Below are positions 25,801-38,100 of a DNA stretch of 64,000 nt, one piece after another. The position numbers and the translations under genes were made by a program. Under the pieces are notes generated by a model. That model did not search any database. It had not been told where the DNA came from and worked only from the letters and a program-made list of their open reading frames with translations. The stretch spans positions 23,953,406 through 24,017,405 of the forward strand of contig NC_092361.1 of NCBI RefSeq assembly GCF_030848805.1, in the 5' to 3' direction. The first letter of the stretch is position 1, and each line of letters begins with the position of its first letter. Source of the DNA: Temnothorax longispinosus (Eukaryota; Arthropoda; Insecta; Hymenoptera; Formicidae).

Positions 25801-27555
25801 GTTGGAAATCGACAGCATTGTAACCAGCGATGGCAACGTTAATTTCGTAGTCGGACTGGTCGCGTCGTGCATCCGAATTTATACCGACGTAACCGCTGAC
25901 TTTTGCCAAACACGTGCCGGCCATCGTGGTTTGGCAGTACGTGCGAGTCAAAAATACTGCAGTAATCATCATTTCGTCACATGCCGTTCGCGGTTCGCTA
26001 GCCACACACACACACACATATAAAGATATATGTATATACGCGGCACGATATAAACTTTACAGTCGATCCCCCAAATCGATTAAGGTATTTATAGTGAAAA
26101 GAACGTACATCCCTGCTTTCGCGAGACAGGCATTTAAAAGTTGGCGTAGTGGATATCTAAAACTATAGATAAGAATTTCGCGGTATTACAACTATAACGT
26201 CTCACCGATCTCGCGCGTTCACGGGCTTAAAAACGCCCTATTTTCATTTATATTACTCGACGGTCTTATCGCCGACAATACAAAAGGCATTTTAAGTAAT
26301 AGTATAGTAAATTGTATATATGATAGATAAAAAACGTTTGCTACATACTTTCGAACATTACAAAATAACACTCTCGAATCGTATCATTTCTTATTGTTAG
26401 AACGACTTACTTTCCGAATTAATGTGAAGCGCAACGTGGCGCAACGTGGTTCTTTTTTTATTCAGACTTTAGACAATGGATTTACAGGATTTAAAACAGG
26501 AATATTCTACACAACATCTTGAGTATATTAATTACTTACTATTAATCTGTTGAAATCTATTCGATGCAACACCAAGAAATTTCTCTCAAAACTTTGATTA
26601 ATTTTATTTTTTATTTAATGATTTCTGAAGAATATCATTACATATTTTTTTAGAGAGAGGGCAGAAATTTAAACATGTTTGGAGATTAGGTATTGATCAA
26701 TGGAAGATTTTATTCGTTTATTTATTAATTTTTTTTATTTCTTTCTGCTTGCAGTAAAACTTTTGCCCCACCAGAACGTTAACTTAACATATAGATTTAA
26801 AAAATAATAATTTTAACTTTAAATTAATTCTACTCCAGTTTGATTTGACAAATCTTGTACATTCACAAAAACAAGAAATAATTTGTCTCGTATTGACACT
26901 TCTGCGACAAGTGTCAAATGTCAGGCTGTAAACATGGAAAGATTAACGATAAACATCGATCTGTCATCGTTTAAGAGTACGATAAAAAGTGCGACGAATA
27001 TCAAAGTGCGACGTAATATTATCAAGGATTGCGGAATTCTCTCATTCATCGCGAACGTGACGAGCGCGGATCTGTCAGATTCTGTTGACAGTTGCAGTCG
27101 TTTCGGAGTCACAAGTGGATGCGAGATGCGAGATGCGACGCGTGTGCGTGTGTCATACGACTGTGACTCAACTGCGAAGAAGGACGCAACGTGTCCGCGT
27201 TCATTCGCAAATACGGGCGTCGCAAAACGGACACGTCGCGCGAGCAAGCACGGGGGAGTGCCCGTAAAAAAGAAAAGGACGTGCAAACGCCAGACGCTCG
27301 TCGCCCCCAGTTGGAGAAACGTTACTTAGCGTCCACCATAACGTCGAAGAATGCCAGGCGAGCCGAGCCGAGCCGAGCCGCGCCACGGGTCGCGGGGGTC
27401 GAACAATCGCCGGACTCCGGAGTAATCGTCGCGAAATGCGCCGTCCGTTACCTGGGTATGCAATTCGGGGGCGTGCGATCCACTTCCCAGGTGGCGAACA
27501 GCTTCATGGGAACGGGCCGGGTGGCCGGGGCCGTCACCTTCGTCCGTTCCGCCAT
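15806..27555 (-). CDS. PACS: PACS family phosphofurin acidic cluster sorting protein
   Basis: Fourteen minus-strand exons: 27452-27555, 23643-23946, 23118-23405, 22923-23022, 22549-22704, 21140-21176, 20439-20618, 20030-20100, 17871-18139, 17500-17705, 16898-17245, 16423-16820, 16189-16305 and 15806-15939. They total 2712 bases, a clean 903 codons plus stop. Exon 1 gives MAERTK and PVPMKLFATWEVDRT; exons 2-3 give the furin-binding region (AVKMQSSKRTLRSNE, YPHFLKRDGNKL, RRKRYKNRTMLGYKTL, ALSSQPVDH) and an acidic stretch (EFSDEEEEFSSEGEAEGSD); then QKFIALLKRF and the DSGPELD/STPKP segment. The C-terminal domain has LVSIADPGGA, LVTRIQK, IIAGGDSFINAVLRH, LVVPLGS and IDGTEWYGVKFFQL. PACS proteins link acidic-cluster cargo to AP-1/COPI for TGN-ER-mitochondria traffic. 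The 37-base exon and the GTAAAT donor at 20433-20438 were chosen by phase and are the weakest calls. Confidence 0.93.
18140..20029. other. PACS intron
   Basis: AT-rich intron without other exon-like sequence. It contains a long GA microsatellite (19750-19812) and an ACCCAACCC-type degenerate TTAGG stretch near 18855-18870. The three overlapping minus-strand frames at 19189-19631 show no family features. Confidence 0.7.
19750..19812. repeat. GA dinucleotide microsatellite
   Basis: About 60 bases of GA repeats inside a PACS intron; the Leu/Ser open frame across it on the minus strand is repeat translation. Confidence 0.95.
23947..27451. other. PACS first intron
   Basis: 3.5 kb intron, GC-richer toward exon 1. 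Several open frames of 60-150 codons occur (for example 25700-26017 minus, 26883-27329 plus) but lack recognisable domains, and I treat them as chance frames in GC-rich intron. Enhancers may lie here, but nothing specific can be named. Confidence 0.6.
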
Positions 27556-28315
27556 TTTTGGCCCTGGCGGCCCGCGAGACACACGCAACACCTACGATCA
27601 CCTACGATTCACCGCGTCTCGCGGCTCGCAGTCGACTGTCGACTATCAATGACCGTCACCGCCGTCACCGCCGTCACCGGTCACCGTGGTGAAGAGCGGC
27701 GGCTCAACACGGGTACGCGGGAGACGGGAGGCCGACTCGCGTCGAGCTGGCCGATGATTCCGAATTCGACCGTGGCACCAATGGCGCCACGTTTGTCCCA
27801 ACTCCCAACTCCAGTCCGTGCGCGGCGCGATCAGCCGGAACGAAAATTCCTGGAATCACCGAGGAAAATGTCGCGACATCTCGCAAGTTCGATACGAGGT
27901 AATTTCGATTGTAATTAAACATTACCGACGCTCGAAATGGGAAGATGATGATCGATAAGATTGAATCTTGCCGATTTTTGAAACACCACTCGATATATTG
28001 ATAGAAAAATTTATTTCAAGGGATTTTTTTTTACCAAGATTTCCGTCTTCACAAAATTATACCTTGTTCCAACAAGATTGACATCCATTACAAAAGACAA
28101 GATGCCTTTATCCGTCAAATAATAATAACGAACTGATGCGTTATTATACATACATATATCTAAGTGATAATATAATCGTGTTGGATTTTATTACAAAAAA
28201 TGTACAGGTGATATTAGTAACCAAATAATAAATATACACGTTTCCTCCGTTTCCTTCCTTCCTTCTTTTCCTTTTCTCGCTGTTAATGCTGTTATAATAG
28301 CTTTTTTACACTTAT
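27556..28315. promoter_or_regulatory. PACS promoter/5' UTR island and YIF1 3' flank
   Basis: 27340-27900 is GC-rich and surrounds the PACS start codon, so it is the likely PACS promoter and 5' UTR. A short tandem repeat of CCGTCACCG units lies at about 27652-27690. Open frames on the plus strand here are by-products of composition. 28100-28315 is AT-rich and carries the probable YIF1 3' UTR. Confidence 0.55.
28187..28192 (-). terminator. candidate YIF1 polyadenylation signal
   Basis: TTTATT on the plus strand, AATAAA on the coding strand, about 125 bases after the YIF1 stop codon. Confidence 0.5.
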
Positions 28316-30515
28316 TTAAATCAGATGATACGACAACCACCACATTAGAACAGGTTGGACACCAGCCAAAGACAATATAAAGTAAAGCCGCCTTTTATTA
28401 CCAGAGGCTGTGTACGAACTATGGCCTTGTGGAATGACTCTTAATTTTAACGATCGCATTAGAAAGACAGCTAGAGAAGCACTGAAGTACAGTAGCGTCA
28501 CGTAGTAACCAAACTTTCGAAATAACAACGATATCAACAGTGCCGCGTTGACACCGACATATTTATAACCGCAATACGCCAGCAAGTCGAACGTTGCTAG
28601 ACTCGTTTGAAGATTCATCACGTACAAACTCACAGTGTGAACGAGCAATTCGATCAAACCCCAAGCAAGAGCGGAACTAGCTAGTATACCGAGTTGTTCG
28701 TGGGTGAAACGTTCCTGCATGCCTAAAACTAATCCTGCCACAGCAACGTACGTGAAAAACGCCATTGTAGGAATATACATATCAGGTGCGTTAGTCTCGT
28801 ATCGCGGTTGCAACGGTACATCTTGCTCGTACTTAACAGACCAGTCCTATAACAAACAATTATTATTGATTTTGCGTAGCTGATATCTCTATTGATCTTT
28901 ATAAATTCATTTCTATATGAAACAAAAATAACAATCAACGTGTTTCAACTGTGCAATATATTCATCTCCATCTTCAAACAATGTCTCCTCCTGAAGCTTA
29001 CCTTATGTGTAAACGGGAAGAACAACAGCATCAATTTTGCGAAGACGTAATCGGTGTTTACAGCGAAGTAATATTTCAACGCTGTAACTGGCACATATTT
29101 CTCGAGATGCTGTTTTCCAGTACCAACCAATGCATTTCCATATTGTACAGCCATATCTGTAACGACTGGCTGAGCCAAGACGTGCGCAGCAAATTGTGGA
29201 CTCGCAAACTCCCCTCCTCCTTGATTATCGCTGGGTGGATACGCGGACATCTGAGGATTAAATCCGTATGGCGATGGCCCTTGACCAGGAACATTGAAGC
29301 CATATTCCGGCATTGTACCATTATTCATGGGCACCTAGGATTAAGTTGATGATTTAATGATGAATTGATCAAAAATCTGATGTAGCGTGTGAACTCTGTG
29401 ATACATACACTGGACACTGCCATCTGAAAGTTCCCGGACACTTGCCTTATTTAGATTTATACAGAATTGTACATACAAAATGTTGGTAAACATTGTTTTT
29501 TGCAATATATTCATGAATTTGTACATCTCTTCCAGGAATAGCAAGTGACGAATAAAAGAGCACAAAAATAACAATTTGCGAATATATTACAAAAAACAAT
29601 ATTTACAAACATTCTGTATGCACAATTCTGCTAAATAATTCTGCAAGTGTCTGGGAACTTTCAAACGCCAGTGGTTATAAAAACATATGTAAAAGCAAAA
29701 ATGTTGACGCTAACTAAATGGCTGCGTTTTGCCGAACCTCTGCTTAGCTAAGCGCAAAGTAGCAATCAAGTGTAATTGGTTGGATCCAAAGGTAAGAACC
29801 GAACACATTCATTGCTACTTTGCACTTAGCTAATCAGAGGTTCGACAAAACGCAGCCAATGAAACTAAATATAATCATAGTATACATTTTATAAAATTTA
29901 CCTGTTGGTTATACATATATGGATGTTGTGCCATTGGAGGAGTTGGCGCGGACAAGCCAGCTGACGGATCTAATAATCTCTTTGGTTTCCCTGTCGAGAT
30001 GAACAATTTATCTTTATATGAAATGAAAACAACGACAATAAAATTAGTTTAATCATACGCTATTTGACAGCAATAATAAAATTAACATTCTTATTCTTAT
30101 TCTTCTTATTACATTAGACTGGACGATGACAAAGCTAATAATTTTATCCATATGCTGTTTGAAATACAGGAATTATTTCTCTGTTCTTTGCAGCTGAACT
30201 TTTAGTATTTTCCTCGTTTTTTATTTCCTTCTAATTATATGCCTATTTCTTTTTAAGTACAGAAAGTATTCTTCGTAGTGCAGCTGTAAAGAACAGACCT
30301 ATTACACGTAAACCGATATTACTCGTTAAGACTAACCCATGCAACCAAGCTATTCCGCGCTACATCGTTTCTATAAGAAAGGGTTATAGGATATCGTAAA
30401 TATCGATGATCAAACACACGTAAATGTACACGGAAAACATGGAGCAAGTTTACACATCTGCCATTCGTAGGTTATTACGCTCACCTCGGCGTGCGTTCGA
30501 ATGATTGTAATTCAT
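28316..30515 (-). CDS. YIF1: YIF1 (Yip1-interacting factor) Golgi membrane protein
   Basis: Four exons on the minus strand: 30485-30515, 29902-29990, 29002-29334 and 28316-28846, giving 327 residues with matching phases. The N-terminal third is hydrophilic and Pro/Gly/Tyr-rich (MNYNHSNARRGKPKRLLDPS, PEYGFNVPGQGPSPYGFNP), followed by the family signature PVTALKYYFAVNTDYVFAKL and FFPFTHKDWSVKYEQD. The last exon encodes about five membrane segments, including GILASSALAWGLIELL and DLLAYCGYKYVGVNAALL, and ends WWLSYHLI. YIF1 pairs with YIPF proteins in the early secretory pathway and takes part in ER-Golgi vesicle traffic and Golgi structure. The length fits YIF1A/B. The start is the first ATG of the 5' exon, which lies beside a GC-rich probable promoter (30540-30780). 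Confidence 0.94.
29720..29857. mobile_element. MITE-like palindromic element, family 1 copy B
   Basis: 138 bases inside a YIF1 intron. The arms match over about 50 bases: GGCTGCGTTTTGCCGAACCT at the left end pairs with AGGTTCGACAAAACGCAGCC at the right. The centre (29775-29798) shares 24 identical bases with 1112-1135. It has no coding capacity. Confidence 0.8.
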
Positions 30516-32187
30516 ATTTCTACGATTTATATCACGTTCTGGATGCTTCCTCAGCTATTCGGCACAGTAAGCTGAAGTCTTGCTGCGTTTAGACACCGAT
30601 TACTTGTAAATGATGAAATTAAAAACAATTTGCGCTATAGTCGCTACACCACGTCGCCATGTTTCGCTCTTTCTGTCTGACTGACGTCTGATCCGTCTGA
30701 TCGTCATTTATGGAATATTTTACTACGAAATTCACACCAATCACACCGCGACGTCCGCGACGACGAGACGAGCGGGGTTCAATAGAAAGATTTGTTTTCT
30801 AGGAACAAAAGCGGCATCTACTAAAATCCCTAGGAGATTTAATCTCCTATTGGATATCGAACGCATGTCAAACCATGGTGTAAAAAACAGCTAGCTGGTC
30901 TATTTACACCATGTGTCAAACATCGAGTGAAGACCAGACACGACTGTTTTTGGTATGTATGTACATTCATCGTGTCTGTATGTACGTGTATGTATTTGTG
31001 TTGGTGTACGGTATATACCGTTGGCCGACGTGTCAACACGAATAGTACTCAATGAGAATTTTATTAATTAACAATCAACAACAAGAATAATACAAATTAC
31101 ATCACCATCACCATCGATTAATTCTCCGCTACAGCTTCAGTTTGAGTGCCAGGTTTGTCACCGTCATCCATCACCGTCATGTTTGTCCGAACGTAGACGT
31201 TTCCAAATCTGTCGTATTTTTTCTTGTACTTATGCACATAATTGTTGATAAAAAATATTTTAAACTTAATGTTTTTAGATCACATTTCGATATCCGGTTA
31301 ATTTAATTTATTATCTCTACGCTTAAATTTTTTATACAAAATACACTACCGTTTGTCAAATTAATGCAATTAACACAAATTTATTATATATATTTTTTTT
31401 AAGCCGCTGTGTCGTACATATAATATCATCGTTCTTAACGGTTGAGAACATTTATTAAGCGATAAATATATCTACTTTCGACTATTTATTAACTTAAATA
31501 AATACAAATATACATATTAAGCTGCAATGTCATGTCTGTCGTTTCACATCATATTTGTTTCATTTAAAACACGTTCACTTTTAGTCATAAAATAAAACAA
31601 TTACATTTTTATTAATATTAATTAATGTAGAAGTTATAATTATAAAGTAAGTAAAATGCTTCATTTCAAATATTTTATGATTTAATATAAAATGAAATGT
31701 TGAAAATATATAGATTTATATCTGCATTAATAAAAGTTTTATATTTGGATACACAACACATTTAACGATACTATTAAATTATTGTTTAACACTTTAGTTA
31801 AATGTTAAATGCTTAATGATAATTAGACATAGCAGTAAGATAAATATCTCTTATGAAAAATTATAATGAGAAATATCTGAATAATGACGTTGATGAAGTA
31901 GATTATAGTAGAAGAACACGAGAAGAGAATAATTGGAATAATCAGTCTTTGACAGAATTCATCTTCAGCTCTCGTTCACATATATATGTGATATTCTACG
32001 CTGTCTTCTAGCATGTGTAACACAAATACATAAATAATCTGCAAACTATCGGAGGGATACGCTATGTTTTACACAACCAATGTTGGCGTTGCGTCCGCAA
32101 CGAAGATATTAAGCGTCGAGAACAGACGCGTAGCGAGTAGCGAGTGCGGCGGACGTACGATGACGAGATTGTTCGAAAGCAGTCGCT
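30516..32187. other. spacer between YIF1 start and CRF-BP 3' end
   Basis: 30540-30780 is the GC-rich upstream/5' UTR region of YIF1. A short inverted repeat (CATGGTGTAAA against TTTACACCATG) lies at about 30873-30911. 31118-31264 (minus) holds a 48-codon open frame that looks exon-like but is unassigned. 31270-32060 is AT-rich and probably holds the CRF-BP 3' UTR. Confidence 0.5.
31118..31264 (-). other. unassigned exon-like open frame (48 codons)
   Basis: Minus-strand frame ending in TAA at 31118-31120. It begins after a TTAAG that could act as an acceptor and includes NYVHKYKKKYDRFGNVYVRT, then an acidic tail (TVMDDGDKPGTQTEAVAEN). The hydrophilic, non-repetitive composition is unlike random AT-rich intergenic sequence. 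I recognise no family. It could be a C-terminal exon of an undetected gene, a gene relic, or chance. Confidence 0.25.
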
Positions 32188-35100
32188 TTAAAGACCGGAA
32201 GCGGAATCCAATAGACTGCCGTCTACAATTGGACTTATTGCCACCGTCACCGAGTTATCGTAGTAACCGCTCGATAATAGTCGTACCGCTGTTATGTCGT
32301 ACGCTACGAGCTCCTTTATATCTGAAATCAAAACATTTATTTTTTATTGCAGGCAAAATATTCTATATGTATACATTGCAGTATTCTTCATATCATATAT
32401 ACGTATAAGCATGGATTTATACAAGTTGCAAAAATGACGACATATGAATGATATGTATGAAATTAACGTCGCTCTATTCAGCGAGTCAGCACTTTAAATT
32501 GTGACTCGTTGATTCCGTGCATGAAAGATTCATTACCGGGTTTGGAATCAATGCCGCAGATGGAGTCAATTACGTCGAGTTTCGTCGTATCGAAACCGTG
32601 GCTACCTCCAATCTGCACTCGATCCCGCGGACTCCTCACATCGCACTGAAAATAAACCGATTACATCCTAATAAATATTGTATATCGAAACAAAAATAGC
32701 CATACCGAAAAAGCGCATAAAAGTTTTTCGATATAGAAAACATTTTGACTCTCGTGAAAAAAGTTTATTCTTTTTTATCTCCAATTGAAAAATCCTTTTT
32801 GAGATAAAAACACCAATTTTTGAAATAAAGCTTGGTTATTTTAAATAAAAAGCGGATAAGAATTCTTAATTCCATGCAGACTAATCAATCATGATGGTTG
32901 GATTATCATTAAACTCGATTTTTGAACTTCATATAGTATAAATAAATAAAAAATCGTTATTTCAGCGACATAACTGTCTTAATTTCACTATATGAAACAT
33001 ATTAATGTTTAGGCGTAAGAGGACAACGATTATGGATCGTGACGTGAAGAAAAAGATTTTACAACGTACTTTGCGTAAAGTGCCGGTTTCGCTTGTGTGA
33101 ACGACACCATGCGAGCTGCTACCGCCGATTCCGAGGGCAATTATTCGTACGGCACCAGGATACACTGCCACGAGGGTGCAATTAATCCGTCTGCCATAAT
33201 TGCGAAGCGTGAACGGATCAGTCGTGCTGACCGACAAGACATTGCAGGCTGAAAAGCAAAAAAAAAGAAAACACAAAAGTCTAAAGTACGCGATCAATCA
33301 GAATCAGCTGAGAATGGTTTGTATTTGTTATTTAACTTTTAACCGACAAACATCATAATAATACTCTTTCGCGCGTTCCTATCAATATATTAATTAATTC
33401 TTCGTAAGTAGTCACTTGTTTCTCTACCTAAGGGTGCGTTCGTATAGAACTTGCTATATTAGCGCTATTGCGTCATTCTATCTTTATCACTCATTAGGTG
33501 TAAAACAAGGATAGAATGACGCAATAGCGCTAATAGCAAGTTCCTTGAACGCAGCCTAAATATTTGTTTGCGGAAGTAAACTGGTTCATGAAAAAATATA
33601 GCTTATTAAACCGTTATATTTTCTCGTGTCATTCTTCTCTATCTTTACTTAAAAAGGAAGTATGATGGAAGACATCCCGTTTCCTAGAATTAGACCTGAC
33701 ACGTTCTCATTTACGAGCGTTCTAATTTACGTCTGGTTCATCTGTCGCAGAAATGGATAAAATGGATTAGGTGGATCTAATCAGAGTCTGATCTATAGGA
33801 TATCTAGGACGTTGAGACAATATTCAAGTTTAGAATACCGTGAAGCCTGTACTTGTATGATGTAATCGAATTACAAGACTAAAACGATGAATGGCTGTGG
33901 ATTTGCAATGTTAATGCATTATGACCATTTCATGTAGAACAGGTAACATCGATTTTCCAACGTTCATTATTCCGAATTTTAAAGATACATATCCGACTTT
34001 CGTTAATCGTAGGAAGTTCAGAATTATTAATGGATTATACTCAATATAGATTTAAATACTGTCAATTGAAAGAAATTATTGGAAAATTTATATTATTAGA
34101 AATAATACATTTTATTTTAATTCAACGCTAAAAATAAAATGTTATTTTATATTGTATAAAGGCTCAATTATTAAGATATAATTAGTAATCTAAATAAAAT
34201 GCAAACAAACATAAAAGTAACATCTCGTGTAACGAAATCCTTATATTTTATTAATCATTTAATGATCTTTCTTTCCTTTTTTATTTTTACATTCGTTTAA
34301 AAATGTAATAAAACTGTAGATTATATATTCTTTTATATGTCTAAAAAAGTTAAGCTTTTTTTCCAAAATTTATGTCATGTTCGAGCAATAATACTTACGT
34401 CTTGGATTTTTTGGATATCTTGCGGATACGACAAAACCCTTCCCACGTAGAGGTATTCTATATTGGAGGAGTGCAGCATTCTGCGAACTTGTAAAAGTCC
34501 TCCTGTACCATCTGTTCTTACCGCAGAATTCGCTCGTTCTCTCCTTCATCGATAATGAGTGGTCGCTCTCGCTCGGAAATATTTCGCCGTTCAATTCCCA
34601 GCCATCGATTACCTTTTAAATAACGAGTAATTAAAGACTTATATACCTTCTTATCATCAAACGTTATCACTTGATCGTTCAAATATATATATATATATAT
34701 ATAAGAGCGCGTTTTTCAATTTATTAATTTCGTTTTACATATATTACGTACAATATAAAATATTTCAGTAAAGTTAAATCTATTTTATTTTCTTTATCTT
34801 CATAAATATATAGGTACTTGTAAATATAATAAAAACATATAAAATTTTTTATGATTAATATTAAAGTCGCAAAATGTAGTAAAATAAATATTATGCCAAT
34901 TATTAATATTGCGGTGTAGAATTTTGTAAAGTGCATATGATATAATTTCAGTTTACACAGAAATCTTTATAGTTATATATATTATAATTATACTACAGAG
35001 GAATTATAAAAATTATATACAAGAACTATTTTTAAGGGAAGACGCTATATAGTATTAAATGTTGCACGACACATCCAATAAGAAATATTACAGAAAAAAG

Positions 35101-38100
35101 AAATTGTCAAAAACCATATTATAGAATTCGAGTTACAATTTCAGCCGTGTTAGGATTTAAATTACATTTCGCGAAAACGTGACGAATAAAATTCGCTTCT
35201 GATGCTATTAAAAGCTTTCTTCTCGTAGTATATTGACTTCTGTGCATTCGCGGCACATGACATGTACCGCTATCGTAGGATTATCCGGATTTACCCTACA
35301 GGAGTTTTCCATTAATAGCAACAGGGAGAACCGGGGTGAGAGTCGGAAGGGGGGAAACTTCGCGATTCGATTTTTGTCCTGGCACGTGCCCTGCAACAAT
35401 TCGTTTACGACATTGTTGACGTTGTTTCTTTTAAATAGCTTTCACGATTTCGCTTATTGTTGCCGTTGACGAGCAACCTACTGCAATTTCGCAGTAGAGA
35501 GATCTGCGCTTTGCGGGATAATGTATTATATATTTCCCTCTGTTCTACTTTCTTGGAAAGATTCAAGACTTATTTATGACATTTGCAAGAATTTTACAAT
35601 TTTCCTAATTAATAAACTTCTGCCTGCTATTACTTTGTCAGTGATTCTGAAAAATTTACTTTGTTTAAACATATTATATTATTTTGTATTAATATTCTGC
35701 AAATATTTCTTAAACATAAACATTTGCTTAAATAACAAATTCTGGCGTACGATTAGAAGATATATGTCTGCTTTTTGAAATAATTCTGTGAAATAAGTTT
35801 ATTACCCTACAAAACGTGTTTTTATTTTGTGATTTATTTGGAAACAAACTGTAATTTGCTATTTTTATTTGTTATTGTTTCGTTTCGATTGCTATCACAA
35901 AGCAGTAAAATTATATTTTTATTATACATAATTGTAAAGTACTACTAGAATGATTATATAAAATAAAATATTTTAATTTTATAATAGGACCAGATAATAT
36001 TTAGATAAAAAAATATTAATCCAATATTTTTTAAAATAAAATTTTGGATTAAAAATTAATATTCTTAGTAATAATTAATGATTACGTACTGCTAGAAGTC
36101 CACGGTGATCGCAAGGAACGTCGAAGCTATGGAAATGTATTTCTACTACGCGATCTGGATCAGTCAAAAAGTATATTCCACAAACGTTGTCATCATCGGT
36201 CGGCGATATATAAGAGAATGGTCCACTTTCTGAGGTAACAAACATACAGTCTGTAACAGAACATCAACGATATAATTTTAATCATTACTTCCTGCAAATG
36301 TTTTTCAACGTACAAAGTTTTTGCAATTATTTTTATCTCGTGATCTGATTTCTGTATATTTCTATATTAATGTTACCTACTATACACGTACACACATTTT
36401 GTAAATTATCATAATCAATATTTTATCAAATAAAACAGTGAGAGCTTTAAGTCTTTTTAACATATAACTTCTATATTTTATATCTAAGAATATGTCTCAA
36501 TAATTAAATACTTGAAGAATTTTATATATGTATAATATGTACATTTTTATGCAAGGTGTCTATAAATTTTCTTATACTATTTATCTCTGTATAAATACGC
36601 TGTAATATTTCAGAATTTACTGATAAAGGTAACAAATATTTGCATGTTAAAATGATACGGTAAAAAAAAGTAAATGCGAACGTGGCTTGTTTTATAAAAT
36701 GTAATCACGCTAAATGCGAAAGATAAAGAAGTCATTAAACGTTAGATTAAAAGTATAATTTTAGTTTTTGCTTAGATAAAATCTGATTTAAATTCCCGTT
36801 GGGTTTTAATCGCATTCGGAATGCGATTACACGGTTATTGTGTAATACTCAATGTGCGGAAATTATTTACTAGTTCGGTTACTGTTGCGGAAACTGCGTG
36901 GTCCATCCATTAACGCGATTTTGTGCAATAACGTGATTACCGTATCAAACGCCTCAATTACGAAGCTTACGATACGCTTTCGTCGCAAAGCACCAAAATA
37001 CTTGGATCACATGCATAACCACTTTTAAGCATCTTATAACGTGGATTAACGTGGTTACAAGAAGCTTATTTTAAAATGGAAATTGAGTAGCTTATTAAAT
37101 GGAATTATATGTTACATTTGTATATATTGAGAAGAAAAATTTTTTGCATTTTAGTAAATATTCGTTTGCATACAACTGTGACCCCATTTATTAAAATAGA
37201 GAAAATTTTCCTTTTATTAGTATATTTTATCTCGGTGAATTACACATATACTAATAAAAAGGAAAATTTTCTTCATTTTAGTAAATGGAGTCACAGTTGT
37301 ATGCAAACTAATATTTATTAAAATGCAGAAAATTTATTTTCAGTGTATAATATCCAATTAAGAAATATTTCAGAGACAGATTTTTAAAAGGCAAAATTGA
37401 ATGGTGGAAATAATTTTTATATACGCATTTAAAAACAGAATCGCTTTTTAAAATTATTTTTTGATTAAATCTACTGCTACAGAGAAATATATCAAAACAC
37501 ACTTTTACACACTTATACTGTGCTTAAACATATTATATACACAGAAACTATACGAGCTGTCAACTTGTATATTGTTTGCATATTTCTTTCGAATCACGAA
37601 AACCAGAAAGCGAGAATAAAAGATCGGAAAATAGTTATTCTTTTGTATGTATAAATTATTTTTAAGCAATTAGCAGCAGAAAAAGAAATTACGTGACTTT
37701 GCATAATAAACTTTTAATTAATAAATAAATGGATAAATAACTAAGAACTTTCGATAATGGAATTAACAAGTAACAAGTAAAAAGGTGTGTCTTGAGAGTG
37801 CAACGCGATAACAGACATTCTTTCAATCTTCCGAATTAAAGAACAATTTTTTTCTGTTTTAGATTATCCTGTCCGCAAATTTACGACACTAGTGGTAAAT
37901 TATTGGCAAATATTGCTACAAGTTTCAATTACAAGCAAGCGTCGCCGTCGCAGTGTTAGTTGAGCATCGATAGTAATCATCTGTTATCGGGTATATGCAA
38001 GCATCTGTTTAAACACACATGGCATGATGTAGGATTACAACGCAAAGATTATGTAGATGTAATATTTCAAATAGTCAGTTTAGGTGAACCATTACTTTAA

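Noticed and set aside
25700..26017. 105-codon minus-strand frame in PACS intron 1
   Set aside because: No family resemblance and no matching splice signals to PACS exons; the frame is plausible by chance at this GC content.
26883..27918. Plus-strand frames of 148-160 codons near the PACS start
   Set aside because: They run antisense through the PACS first exon and promoter island, and the peptides are Arg-rich with no known domain.
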